From contig CAYOYH010000025.1 of assembly GCA_964408165.1 (NCBI GenBank), positions 1 to 11,120 on the forward strand: DNA of 11,120 nucleotides, written 5' to 3'. The notes beneath the pieces are model-generated. The model was not told the origin of the DNA. It saw only the letters and a program-made list of their open reading frames with translations, and searched no databases. Positions within the stretch are counted from its first letter, which is position 1; each line of letters opens with the position of its first letter. A program made the position numbers and the translations under genes. This stretch comes from CAYOYH01 sp964408165. GTDB taxonomy: Bacteria; Patescibacteriota; Saccharimonadia; Saccharimonadales; CAYOYH01. This document shows positions 1-5,739 of this stretch, one piece after another.

Positions 1-368
1 CTACTTTCTCTCCCATTCTAGATTCTAGATTCTATCGTCTAGCTTCTACCCTACGGCATTCGCCATTTAACATTTATCATTTAACATTTAACATTTGGCG
101 CTTGGCATTTAACGCCTTCTACTTTCTACTTTCTCTCCCATTCTAGATTCTAGATTCTATCGTCTAGCTTCTACCCTACGACATTTAGCATTTAGGCATT
201 TAACATTTGGGCATTTGGCTTCTAGATTCTGCCGTCTAACTCCATCCCCTGTGGCATTTCCTATTTCCTGTTTCCTGTTTCCTGTTTCCTGTTTGCTATT
301 TCCTGTTTGCTATTTCCTATTTCCTATTTCCTGTTTGCTGTTTCCTATTTCCCGCCCACCGCCTACCG
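1..368. repeat. Degenerate heptanucleotide (7-bp period) repeat array
   Basis: The stretch is built of 7-bp units that change sequence but keep their length. Units of the CATTTAA/CATTTGG type start at 57 and run in one phase to 203. TTCTAGA, TTCTATC and GTCTAGC types lie at 141-175. TTTCCTG, TTTCCTA and TTTGCTA types run from 257 to 354, grading into CCCACCG and CCTACCG. The phase slips by about one base near 211 and 219, then holds from 220 to 368. A 55-bp block at 1-55 recurs exactly at 126-180. The plus strand is pyrimidine-rich. There is no credible gene here. It resembles in form the short tandem heptanucleotide repeats known from cyanobacteria, but I cannot show homology. Confidence 0.9.
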
Positions 369-376
369 ACATTAAA

Positions 377-516
377 GAAAACTGATTAAGAAATTAACCA
401 ACTACACCGAGTAATGAGCGAGGGTTTTGTTCATTTACTCCTATGAATAACTAAATGAACCGCCGTAGGCGTTACCGAGCTCCGGTGTAGTTGGTTATTT
501 CTTAGTCATGTTTTCG
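377..516. repeat. Long imperfect palindrome with nested hairpin (MITE-like element or structured RNA)
   Basis: The left arm 377-409 and right arm 482-516 are reverse complements over about 32 bases, with a T·G wobble, a one-base bulge and a two-base bulge. Inside lies a second perfect 9-bp stem, 429-437 with 452-460, closing a 14-base loop. Between the two stems are an asymmetric internal loop and a possible small GCC/GGC hairpin at 462-470. No ORF explains the pairing. It could be a short transposon-derived element with 26-32-bp terminal inverted repeats, a structured RNA, or a cruciform site. I see no clear target-site duplication. Confidence 0.7.
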
Positions 517-518
517 TC

Positions 519-548
519 CCTGCCTGTACTGACGCACAGTCAGGCAGG
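519..548. other. GC-rich hairpin
   Basis: CCTGCCTG (519-526) and ACTG (528-531) pair with CAGT (537-540) and CAGGCAGG (541-548), giving a 12-bp stem with one bulged T and a five-base loop. It lies between the long palindrome and the first structured repeat. No run of T follows on the plus strand. On the minus strand the downstream end is GGGACGAAAAC, so it is not a good intrinsic terminator in either direction. The stem is certain; its role is unknown. Confidence 0.65.
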
Positions 549-551
549 CAT

Positions 552-637
552 GGAGGTGGTTTTGTATTACTTTTGCCATCAAAAGTAATGATGGGGCGTG
601 CTGCCGAAACAGCGCCCTTTGGTTCTTGGAAAGAACC
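552..637 (+). repeat. Structured hairpin repeat, copy 1
   Basis: It contains three successive hairpins. The first is a 10-bp perfect stem 566-575/580-589 with loop CCAT. The second is a GCTG/CAGC stem (600-603/610-613) around CCGAAA, inside a wider GGGC/GCCC pairing. The third is GGTTCTT/AAGAACC (621-627/631-637). Bases 574-627 align without gaps to 764-817 (about 41 of 54 identical), and 552-616 align to the reverse complement of 1896-1960 (57 of 65). Several differences between copies are compensatory and preserve pairing. It is noncoding; the family is unknown to me. Confidence 0.75.
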
Positions 638-669
638 TTCCTTTTGCCTATCAAAAGTAATGATGCGAT
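631..669 (+). repeat. Structured hairpin repeat, partial copy 2
   Basis: It begins at AAGAACC and carries CTTTTG (641-646) pairing with CAAAAG (652-657). It then repeats the stretch CAAAAGTAATGATG also seen at 580-593. The rest of the unit is missing. It directly follows copy 1, as if two units were once in tandem. Confidence 0.55.
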
Positions 670-695
670 GAGTTGGCGTTAGCAATACCTAGTTA

Positions 696-730
696 TTCTA
701 GCCTCTAGAATCTGTGGTCTGTCGTCTAAC
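696..730. repeat. Short heptad patch
   Basis: Five 7-bp units run in one phase: TTCTAGC, CTCTAGA, ATCTGTG, GTCTGTC, GTCTAAC. The last also ends the heptads inside pilD (as TTCTAAC) and occurs at 234-240. The patch sits between two copies of the structured repeat. Confidence 0.6.
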
Positions 731-748
731 CCAGGCGGACAAGCTTCC

Positions 749-819
749 CAAAGAACACTCCCTTGCTGTCAAAAGTGACGCTGGTCTGTGCTCCCGAAAG
801 GGCGCCTCTTGGTTCTTTT
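749..819 (+). repeat. Structured hairpin repeat, copy 3
   Basis: This looks like a complete unit bounded by an inverted AAAGAAC (750-756) and GTTCTTT (812-818). Its central hairpin, 790-795/800-805, has a GAAA loop (GNRA type) on a CCC/GGG stem. The copy-1 G603-C610 pair is C793-G800 here, so the pair is kept with both bases changed. The upstream CTTTTG/CAAAAG stem is eroded to about three or four pairs. The element ends about 47 bases downstream of the pilD stop on the opposite strand, so it could also affect pilD mRNA ends. Confidence 0.65.
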
Positions 820-865
820 AGCTTTGTCGCATTCTTAGTGGAGGCTTTACGCGATTGCCTCTGAT

Positions 866-1759
866 TTAGATTAGGCCGTGTAAAAACCTATCGCTATACC
901 ACTGGATAAGATCAGAGCCGTACAAAGCGGCAACAATAGTCGCTAATATCAAAAAAGGCCCGAAAGGAACCGGCGTCTTGCGCTTAACAACGCCCAGAAG
1001 AAGCAGCGGTATGAGTACTAGCGCCGCCAAATTGAAAGCCAGTATAAAGGCTAGTGCGCCGCCAGACAGCCCCAGGAAAATACCCATGAAAATGCCCAGC
1101 TTAACATCACCGCCGCCAATCCATTTGCCCCTAGACACCGTAAACAGAAAATAGAATATGCCTCCAACAAAAAATAGCCCTAGCACTCTGTCGCGCACCA
1201 GTTCGGCACCGCCACCAAAGAATAAACTCTCCACCGTCACCAATGCCGTAGCAACAACTATCAACGGATAGACGACTTTATTGGGCAAAAGTAGCCACTT
1301 GATGTCGTAAACCACTAGGAAAACTAAAGCCCCGAGGATAAACAGCCAGGCAGCAAAAGTGGCGTAGCTAAGGTAATCCGTAAAATCCCAAGCCCAGTAC
1401 GAAGCCACGAACAGCAACCCCGTTGCCAGCTCGACCGCTGGATACTCCCAGGAAAGCTTGGCTTTGCAGTAGCGACATTTACCCCCCAAGCTGAGCCAGC
1501 TGATGAGCGGCACCAGGTCTTTCGGAGCCAGAGCGCGGCCACAGCATTCACACATTGAACGACCCCTCAAGATGCTGAGGTTGTGGGGGCTGGGAATTGG
1601 GAGTTGGGAGTTGGAGGCTCTCTTGCCTTTTCCTTTTCTAGATTCTAGCTTCTGACTTCTAGATTCTAACTCGTGAACCCGCCAAGCCGAAGCACTGACA
1701 AAGCTACCAATAGCCAATCCGAAAATGAAGAGAAGTATAAAAACCATCTCCCAAATCAT
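866..1759 (-). CDS. pilD: Prepilin peptidase PilD (A24 family aspartic peptidase, leader peptidase/N-methyltransferase)
   Basis: This polytopic membrane enzyme cleaves prepilin leaders before the hydrophobic N-terminus and usually N-methylates the new end. Visible are an N-terminal membrane segment with the family GSF motif (residues 18-20), the cytoplasmic zinc-type pairs C70xxC73 and C95xxC98 (with an extra C72), and the catalytic aspartates D152 (VYDIK) and D218 in GGGDVK. PFGPFL at 265-270 and several further membrane helices complete the fold. At 297 aa it is longer than typical because about 28-30 residues between residues 30 and 60 (LESR repeated seven residues apart, then SNSQLPIPSP) are encoded by the heptad repeat that also fills the intergenic DNA. 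The frame stays open and the catalytic residues are intact, so it is probably functional. It stands apart from the main pil operon, flanked by noncoding repeats. There is no strong ribosome binding site; GGAG lies about 18 bases upstream of the ATG. Confidence 0.95.
   Translation of the reverse strand: MIWEMVFILLFIFGLAIGSFVSASAWRVHELESRSQKLESRKGKGKRASNSQLPIPSPHNLSILRGRSMCECCGRALAPKDLVPLISWLSLGGKCRYCKAKLSWEYPAVELATGLLFVASYWAWDFTDYLSYATFAAWLFILGALVFLVVYDIKWLLLPNKVVYPLIVVATALVTVESLFFGGGAELVRDRVLGLFFVGGIFYFLFTVSRGKWIGGGDVKLGIFMGIFLGLSGGALAFILAFNLAALVLIPLLLLGVVKRKTPVPFGPFLILATIVAALYGSDLIQWYSDRFLHGLI
1580..1670. repeat. Heptad repeat array inside the pilD coding sequence
   Basis: On the plus strand, 13 units run in one 7-bp phase: GTTGTGG (1580), GGGCTGG, GAATTGG, GAGTTGG twice, then AGGCTCT, CTTGCCT, TTTCCTT. 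TTCTAGA, TTCTAGC, TTCTGAC, TTCTAGA and TTCTAAC follow. TTCTAGA and GTCTAAC-like units also occur at 141-154 and 220-240, and complementary CCAACTC-type units at 2129-2163. The insert separates the first membrane segment from the CxxC region of PilD. Confidence 0.9.
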
Positions 1760-1787
1760 ACACTTTTTTTACCAACATTACTCCGAA

Positions 1788-1885
1788 CAATTAGCAATTA
1801 GGATTTAGGATTTAGGATTTAGAATCTAATTCCTTCCCCGAACTACGAGTCACGAGATACGAACTCCAGTCTCCCTCCGCCCACC
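1788..1885. repeat. Heptad repeat array upstream of pilD
   Basis: Fourteen 7-bp units run in one phase: CAATTAG twice, GATTTAG three times, AATCTAA, then degenerate units such as TACGAGT, CACGAGA and TACGAAC, ending with TCCCTCC and GCCCACC. It lies 28 bases upstream of the pilD start codon, so any pilD promoter must lie within or next to it. I do not see a convincing -35/-10 pair there. Confidence 0.85.
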
Positions 1886-1895
1886 GGCGGAAGGT

Positions 1896-1960
1896 GGCGC
1901 TGTTTCGGCAACGCGCCCCATCAACACTTTTGATGGCAAAAGTGTTACAAAACCACTTGC
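1896..1960 (-). repeat. Structured hairpin repeat, inverted copy
   Basis: It is the reverse complement of 552-616 with eight mismatches in 65 positions by my reading. The long stem is kept although two neighbouring base pairs differ from copy 1: T567-A588 corresponds to A-T here, and T568-A587 to C-G. Together with copy 1 it forms an inverted pair around pilD, about 1.3 kb apart. Confidence 0.75.
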
Positions 1961-1983
1961 CAAGAGCTCATAGTCACTATGAC

Positions 1984-2092
1984 TACAAAACCCATAGTTT
2001 TCTTAGCCTGCGGAACTCTCCAGCACCTTTTCTAGCGAAAAGATACTGGCTCAAACATCCTCGGCTCTAGCCAGAAAACTATGGGCTTTGTA
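1984..2092. repeat. Second long imperfect palindrome with nested hairpin
   Basis: Arms 1984-2003 and 2073-2092 are complementary at 19 of 20 positions. Inside, CCAG (2020-2023) pairs with CTGG (2046-2049), and CTTTTC (2027-2032) with GAAAAG (2037-2042) around a TAGC loop. The plan, a long outer stem with a nested inner hairpin, resembles the element at 377-516, but the sequences are not clearly related. CATAGT-C-ACTATG (1968-1980) lies just outside. It is noncoding on both strands as far as I can see. Confidence 0.65.
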
Positions 2093-2128
2093 TCATCGGA
2101 CTAATCGATGGCAAGAAACAGGCTGCAA

Positions 2129-2233
2129 ACTCCCAACTCCTAATTCCTAATTTCTGAACTCCCCCCATTTCCCCCTACTTAATACTTGCTACTTCCTACT
2201 TGCTACTTTTATTTCTCCCATCTCCGACTCTCG
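2129..2233. repeat. Heptad repeat array upstream of rplU remnant
   Basis: Fifteen 7-bp units run in one phase: ACTCCCA, ACTCCTA, ATTCCTA, ATTTCTG and onward to CTTGCTA, CTTCCTA, CTTGCTA, CTTTTAT and ACTCTCG. The array ends two bases before the -35 box of the following promoter. It is pyrimidine-rich on the plus strand. Confidence 0.88.
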
Positions 2234-2234
2234 G

Positions 2235-2263
2235 TTGACCAGATGTAATTTGACAGCTATACT
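2235..2263 (+). promoter_or_regulatory. Sigma-70-type promoter for rplU remnant
   Basis: TTGACC (2235-2240), a 17-base spacer and TATACT (2258-2263) match the housekeeping consensus at ten of twelve positions. Transcription would start near 2270, leaving only about five bases before the ATG at 2275, so the transcript would be nearly leaderless. Confidence 0.7.
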
Positions 2264-2274
2264 CTCCTGCCATT

Positions 2275-2587
2275 ATGAAGAAAGCAGTCATCATAACAGG
2301 CGGTAAACAATATATTGTTGCCAAAGGCGATGTCATCGATGTTTAACTGATTAAAAACAGTAAGGCTCTTGGCTTTGAACCGCTTTTAGTTTATAAAGAC
2401 GGAAAAGCAACAATAGGGACACCAACCGTCAAGGGCGCTAAGATTAGCGCAAAAATAATCAAAAATAATTTACGAGCCAGCAAAGTTATTTCAATCCGCT
2501 TCAAAGCCAAAAAACGCGTCAAATAAGAAAAAAGGTCATCGACAAAGATTTTCTCAATTAGGAATTACAGGCATCGCTAGTAAATAA
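2275..2587 (+). pseudogene. rplU: Ribosomal protein L21 (bL21) gene, disrupted by a nonsense codon and a frameshift
   Basis: The frame from ATG 2275 gives an L21 N-terminus (AVIITGGKQYIVAKGDVIDV), then TAA at 2344-2346 where a Glu codon (GAA) would be expected. It resumes with the family pattern FEPLLVYKDG, IGTPTVKGAK and VISIRFKAKKR up to a second stop at 2524-2526. The conserved C-terminus (KGHRQRF then ITGIASK) follows in another frame from 2531 to the stop at 2585. A two-base loss from the A-rich stretch near 2521-2530 would explain the shift. Counting both parts, the length is near the usual 100 or so residues. bL21 is a large-subunit protein bound to 23S rRNA. No rpmA (L27), its normal partner, follows. 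Two independent lesions suggest a decayed copy with a functional rplU elsewhere; sequencing error is the alternative. Confidence 0.88.
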
Positions 2588-2603
2588 TCCCAAGAAGGAC
2601 TTT

Positions 2604-2665
2604 AGTGCGCTTAGCATATATTTCGCACTGGCAATTTTGGAACCCCCGGAAACACCAGTGCGAAA
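2604..2665. terminator. Competing stem-loops between the convergent rplU remnant and pilin gene
   Basis: An 11-bp perfect inverted repeat, 2621-2631 with 2655-2665, closes a 23-base loop. The left arm could instead pair with AGTGCG at 2604-2609 (partner CGCACT 2624-2629), so two stems are mutually exclusive. It lies nine bases past the pilin stop on the minus strand and after the rplU remnant on the plus strand, where a bidirectional terminator would be expected. Neither side has a good U-run, so the terminator call is tentative. Confidence 0.4.
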
Positions 2666-2674
2666 CTCGTTGAC

Positions 2675-3187
2675 TTATTGATTGTCCTGACAGAACGCAA
2701 TACCGCCCTCCAGAGGCACCATTACCGCTACATCGCGAGGGCTGCCTCTTTCAAATGTACCTTCAGCTACGTCACAGGTATACCCTAAGTTATATAGAAT
2801 TTCATGCGCAGTGGCACCGTCTTCCAAGCCCACATCAGAACTTTGGAAGAGGAGCACATATTTATAGCCTGACGGATCGTAAAAATCTGAGCCACCAGTG
2901 GTTATATAGCCATCTACGAAAATTTGTAGTTCATCTGCGTTTCTAGGATATCTGCCCATATTGTTACCAGCATACGATTCCAGCCCCGCGACTACTCTGG
3001 CGACATCACTTTTCCTCTGAGCGTCTCTTCGGGCGCGTTGCAACTGCGGTAGCGCTAAGAACACTACTAGGAAAATTAAACCAGCAATCGCTAGTACCAA
3101 GACTACCTCGATGATGGTAAACCCGCCTGAAACTTCTTTAGAATTTTGGCGAGTAGAGCCTTCTTCTTTTTTAGATAATTTTTTCAT
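2675..3187 (-). CDS. Type IV pilin-like protein (pilA-like, class III signal peptide)
   Basis: This is the structural subunit of the pilus filament or a pseudopilin: 170 aa precursor, 148 aa mature. The leader of 22 residues is charged and ends SGG, followed by FTIIE; cleavage by PilD would fall between G22 and F23, with the hallmark glutamate at mature position 5. A hydrophobic helix spans residues 23-47, then a charged QRARRDAQRKSD segment and the RYPRNADEL stretch common in short pilins. Two cysteines, C138 and C166, could close a C-terminal disulfide loop. I chose the ATG at 3187 because an AAAGGGTGG ribosome binding site precedes it. The same frame is open back to 3295, but that extension would encode nothing pilin-like and would contain a promoter. 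It is the last gene of the operon. Major or minor pilin cannot be decided here. Confidence 0.9.
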   Translation of the reverse strand: MKKLSKKEEGSTRQNSKEVSGGFTIIEVVLVLAIAGLIFLVVFLALPQLQRARRDAQRKSDVARVVAGLESYAGNNMGRYPRNADELQIFVDGYITTGGSDFYDPSGYKYVLLFQSSDVGLEDGATAHEILYNLGYTCDVAEGTFERGSPRDVAVMVPLEGGIAFCQDNQ

Positions 3188-3265
3188 TGCACCACCCTTT
3201 AGTTGAAAACTTTTAATTAATTTTTCCTTGAAGCGTATTCTAAAATAGAAATCGCTTATGTTTGC

Positions 3266-3295
3266 ATTATAACCTTCAGCAAGCACCCAAATCAA
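3266..3295 (-). promoter_or_regulatory. Internal promoter for the pilin gene
   Basis: On the minus strand, TTGATT (3295-3290), an 18-base spacer and a perfect TATAAT (3271-3266) sit in the 110-base gap between pilC and the pilin. Transcription would begin near 3259 and leave a leader of about 72 bases. A separate promoter would allow the pilin to be made in excess of the machine proteins. Confidence 0.6.
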
Positions 3296-3297
3296 GC

Positions 3298-4518
3298 CTA
3301 CATGCCGATATTGCCACCAACCAATCCATAAACCGGCATCAAAATGGCCGCCACCATCAATCCGGCCACCGCCGCTAAGACCATCATCAGTATCGGCTCA
3401 ATAGTAGTAGAGATGGTTTTCACTTCGTTGTCTAGCTCTTTTTCATAAAAATCAGCCGTTTTGGCCAGCATTGAATCAATAGCTCCAGATTGTTCGCCAA
3501 TACTGAGCATCTGTGGAACTAGAGACAGGAAATTCGGATCGTCTTTTAGCGCTACTGAGAGCGCCTTGCCGCCCTTGACCTTTTGCGAAGCTTTGTCGAT
3601 AGCTTCTTTGATATTGATATTGTCGACTGCCTCGCCAGCAATACGAAGCATGTCCAGCATCGGTACACCAGCAGCCATGAGCGTAGAGCCGGTTCGGCTA
3701 AATCGAGCCATGTACATCTTCATAAACAGCTTGCCGAATAGTGGTAGCCTCATTTTCAGGGTATCGAAAGCTCTTCCGCCCGATTCAGTAGCAATGTAGC
3801 GCTTGGCAAAAAACACGCTAGCAAATATCACTCCTATGATTAACCACCAAAACCCCGTGATGAATTTCGAAATCGCCATCATACCAGCAGTTACGAAAGG
3901 GAGCGGTTGGTTCAGATCGTCGTACAAAAGCTCTACTTGTGGCAAAACCGTCAGTAGCATGAACACAATAACCACCACAATCACAAACAGTACAATTGCT
4001 GGATAGACCAACGCACCCCTGATTGCCGAGACTAGCTCGGCGTCCTTTTCTTGCTGAATGGCAATTCTATCTAGCGCTTGGTCCAGTGTGCCTGATATTT
4101 CACCAGCCGCCACCAGGCTAACAAATACCGTATTGAAAACATCAGAATGTTTAGACAGGGCATCGGCAAATGCTTTGCCACCTTCTACGTCTCCAATGAC
4201 CTGATTAACGATGACCTGCATGGCTTTATTCTGAGTCTGCTCTGCCACCGTATGTAGGGATTGAGTCAGTGGCAAGCCGGCATTGATAAGAGTGGACAGT
4301 TGTCGTGAAAATAGAACTTTGTCTTTGGTGCTGATACGGTTTCTTATCGGGTTCAAAAAGTTGAAAATACCGCTTTCGCCCTTGAGATGAATGTCTAGAG
4401 GCGCCAGACCTTGACTCACTAAAAGCTTGGCTGCTGCCTGCTTCGATTCGGCTCGAATACTAGCTTTGACCTTCTTGCCGGTAGCCTCATCTCTGGCTTC
4501 GTATTCAAAATTCAACAT
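3298..4518 (-). CDS. pilC: Type IV pilus platform protein PilC (GspF family)
   Basis: This inner-membrane protein of 406 aa, the usual length, couples the PilB and PilT motors to filament assembly. Two tandem GspF domains are visible (about residues 67-190 and 270-395), each with the family glycine motif: AGEISGTLD at 138-146 and GEQSGAIDSML at 341-351. Membrane helices lie at about 169-193, 219-238 and 374-398. The N-terminal FEYEARDEATGKKVKASI opening is typical of the family. The ATG at 4518 has a GAGG ribosome binding site seven bases upstream. A 130-base gap separates it from pilT; it contains a short heptad array, so the two genes are not tightly packed, unlike pilM-pilN-pilO. Confidence 0.96.
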   Translation of the reverse strand: MLNFEYEARDEATGKKVKASIRAESKQAAAKLLVSQGLAPLDIHLKGESGIFNFLNPIRNRISTKDKVLFSRQLSTLINAGLPLTQSLHTVAEQTQNKAMQVIVNQVIGDVEGGKAFADALSKHSDVFNTVFVSLVAAGEISGTLDQALDRIAIQQEKDAELVSAIRGALVYPAIVLFVIVVVIVFMLLTVLPQVELLYDDLNQPLPFVTAGMMAISKFITGFWWLIIGVIFASVFFAKRYIATESGGRAFDTLKMRLPLFGKLFMKMYMARFSRTGSTLMAAGVPMLDMLRIAGEAVDNINIKEAIDKASQKVKGGKALSVALKDDPNFLSLVPQMLSIGEQSGAIDSMLAKTADFYEKELDNEVKTISTTIEPILMMVLAAVAGLMVAAILMPVYGLVGGNIGM

Positions 4519-4608
4519 GTAATTGCCTCGTTTTCGTTATGAGTGCCCCTGCCGATGGCGCTACTTCGTAGCAGAAGAATATTGCCACCCCAGCTTTTCA
4601 CTTCACCA

Positions 4609-4650
4609 GACTTGATTTTTGATTCTTGTACTTGATACTTGATATTATTC
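4609..4650. repeat. Short heptad array between pilT and pilC
   Basis: Six units run in one phase: GACTTGA, TTTTTGA, TTCTTGT, ACTTGAT twice, ATTATTC. The last unit runs into the pilT stop codon (TCA on the plus strand at 4649-4651). The rest of the gap (4519-4608) holds only a small GCTAC/GTAGC hairpin at 4560-4572. Confidence 0.75.
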
Positions 4651-5719
4651 ATCCCCTCATCATCCTGTCTAGCTCCTCTACATCAACAGCACAACTGCGA
4701 GCTTCATCATATGTAATCGTCCCGCTATGAATCAAATTAACTAGTGTTTTATCCATAGACTGCATGCCATGTTCTGCGCCAGTCTGAATAACCGCCTCTA
4801 GTTGATGGGCTTTGCCTTCGCGGATAATATTGCGTACCGCCGGTGTCGCGATTAGGATTTCCGCTGCCGATATCCGACCGCCGCCAATTGCCGGAATCAA
4901 ACGCTGTGAAATTATCGCCATTAGTATGCTGGCTAGTTGGGCGCGTATCTGCGGTTGTTGGTGTGGCGGAAAAACATCTATCATGCGGTCGATAGATTGC
5001 GCCGCCGAATTTGTGTGCAGCGTAGCGAACACCAGATGCCCTGTTTCGGCGATAGTAATCGCCGCGGAAATCGTTTCCAAATCACGCATTTCGCCAATCA
5101 GCACCACATCAGGATCTTGGCGCAAACTAGAACGAAGCGCCGCCGAGAAAGAATAAGTATCATAGTGGACCTCTCTTTGAACCACAACCGATTTTTTGGA
5201 TTTGTGGGTGAACTCTATCGGATCCTCAATAGTAATGATGTGTTCTGCGCGCTCAGTATTAATTTTGTCCACCAGGGCTGCTAAAGTGGTCGATTTGCCC
5301 GAACCAGTCGGCCCAGTAATCAGCACCAGCCCCCTCGGATACTCGGTAAATTTGTTGATAATATTTGGTAGCCCCAGTTCTTCTATGGAAATAATGGTGT
5401 TGGGGATTAAACGAAGCGAAGCTGCTAGATTGCCTCGTTCATGAAAGGCGTTTGCCCGAAACCTGCCGAGATCACCAAAAGCAAATGAGAAATCAAATTC
5501 TTTGTCTTTCAGGAGAATCTGTTTCTGGTCATCATCTAGCATGGCAAAAATAAGCTTCTCCACAGAAGCTTCATCTAAAACTTTTGCCCCCTGGATTGCA
5601 ACCAACTTACCATCAACTCTAAGCGTCGGCGCTAAACCAACTTGCAGATGAAGATCGGAAGCCTTCTTTTTAACCACTTCTTCTAACAGAAGCTCTATCC
5701 TAGTTTCGTTTGCTGTCAT
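4649..5719 (-). CDS. pilT: Type IV pilus retraction ATPase PilT
   Basis: This hexameric cytoplasmic ATPase drives pilus retraction, and with it twitching and often DNA uptake. Its 356 aa are near the family norm. The N-terminal PAS-like region includes SDLHLQVG (21-28) and FRANAFHERG. Walker A GPTGSGKS is at 136-143, the Asp box IEDPIEF at 164-170, Walker B with GEMRD at 199-213 and the His box GHLVFATLHTNSA at 227-239. The PilT signature RNIIREGKAHQLEAVIQTG follows, which separates it from PilB. It lies 20 bases after pilB, with AAAGGA about 11 bases before the ATG. Stop is TGA. Having both pilB and pilT predicts dynamic, retractable pili. Confidence 0.97.
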   Translation of the reverse strand: MTANETRIELLLEEVVKKKASDLHLQVGLAPTLRVDGKLVAIQGAKVLDEASVEKLIFAMLDDDQKQILLKDKEFDFSFAFGDLGRFRANAFHERGNLAASLRLIPNTIISIEELGLPNIINKFTEYPRGLVLITGPTGSGKSTTLAALVDKINTERAEHIITIEDPIEFTHKSKKSVVVQREVHYDTYSFSAALRSSLRQDPDVVLIGEMRDLETISAAITIAETGHLVFATLHTNSAAQSIDRMIDVFPPHQQPQIRAQLASILMAIISQRLIPAIGGGRISAAEILIATPAVRNIIREGKAHQLEAVIQTGAEHGMQSMDKTLVNLIHSGTITYDEARSCAVDVEELDRMMRG

Positions 5720-5739
5720 ATCCCCACCAATCCTTTACT

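Noticed and set aside
1..368. CRISPR-like direct repeats, suggested by the 55-bp exact duplication
   Set aside because: There are only two copies, the intervening sequence is itself heptad repeat, and there are no unique spacers or cas genes.
2275..2587. Recoding of TAA as a sense codon to save the L21 frame
   Set aside because: TAA ends pilD, pilB, the pilin and the antitoxin at normal lengths, and a second lesion (frameshift) is also present.
2588..2674. Remnant of rpmA (L27) after the broken rplU
   Set aside because: The stretch is too short and I see no L27-like residues in any frame; it is taken up by the stem-loops.
3188..3295. N-terminal extension of the pilin to a 206-aa protein
   Set aside because: The extension has no pilin leader features and contains a -35/-10 pair, while a ribosome binding site precedes the ATG at 3187.
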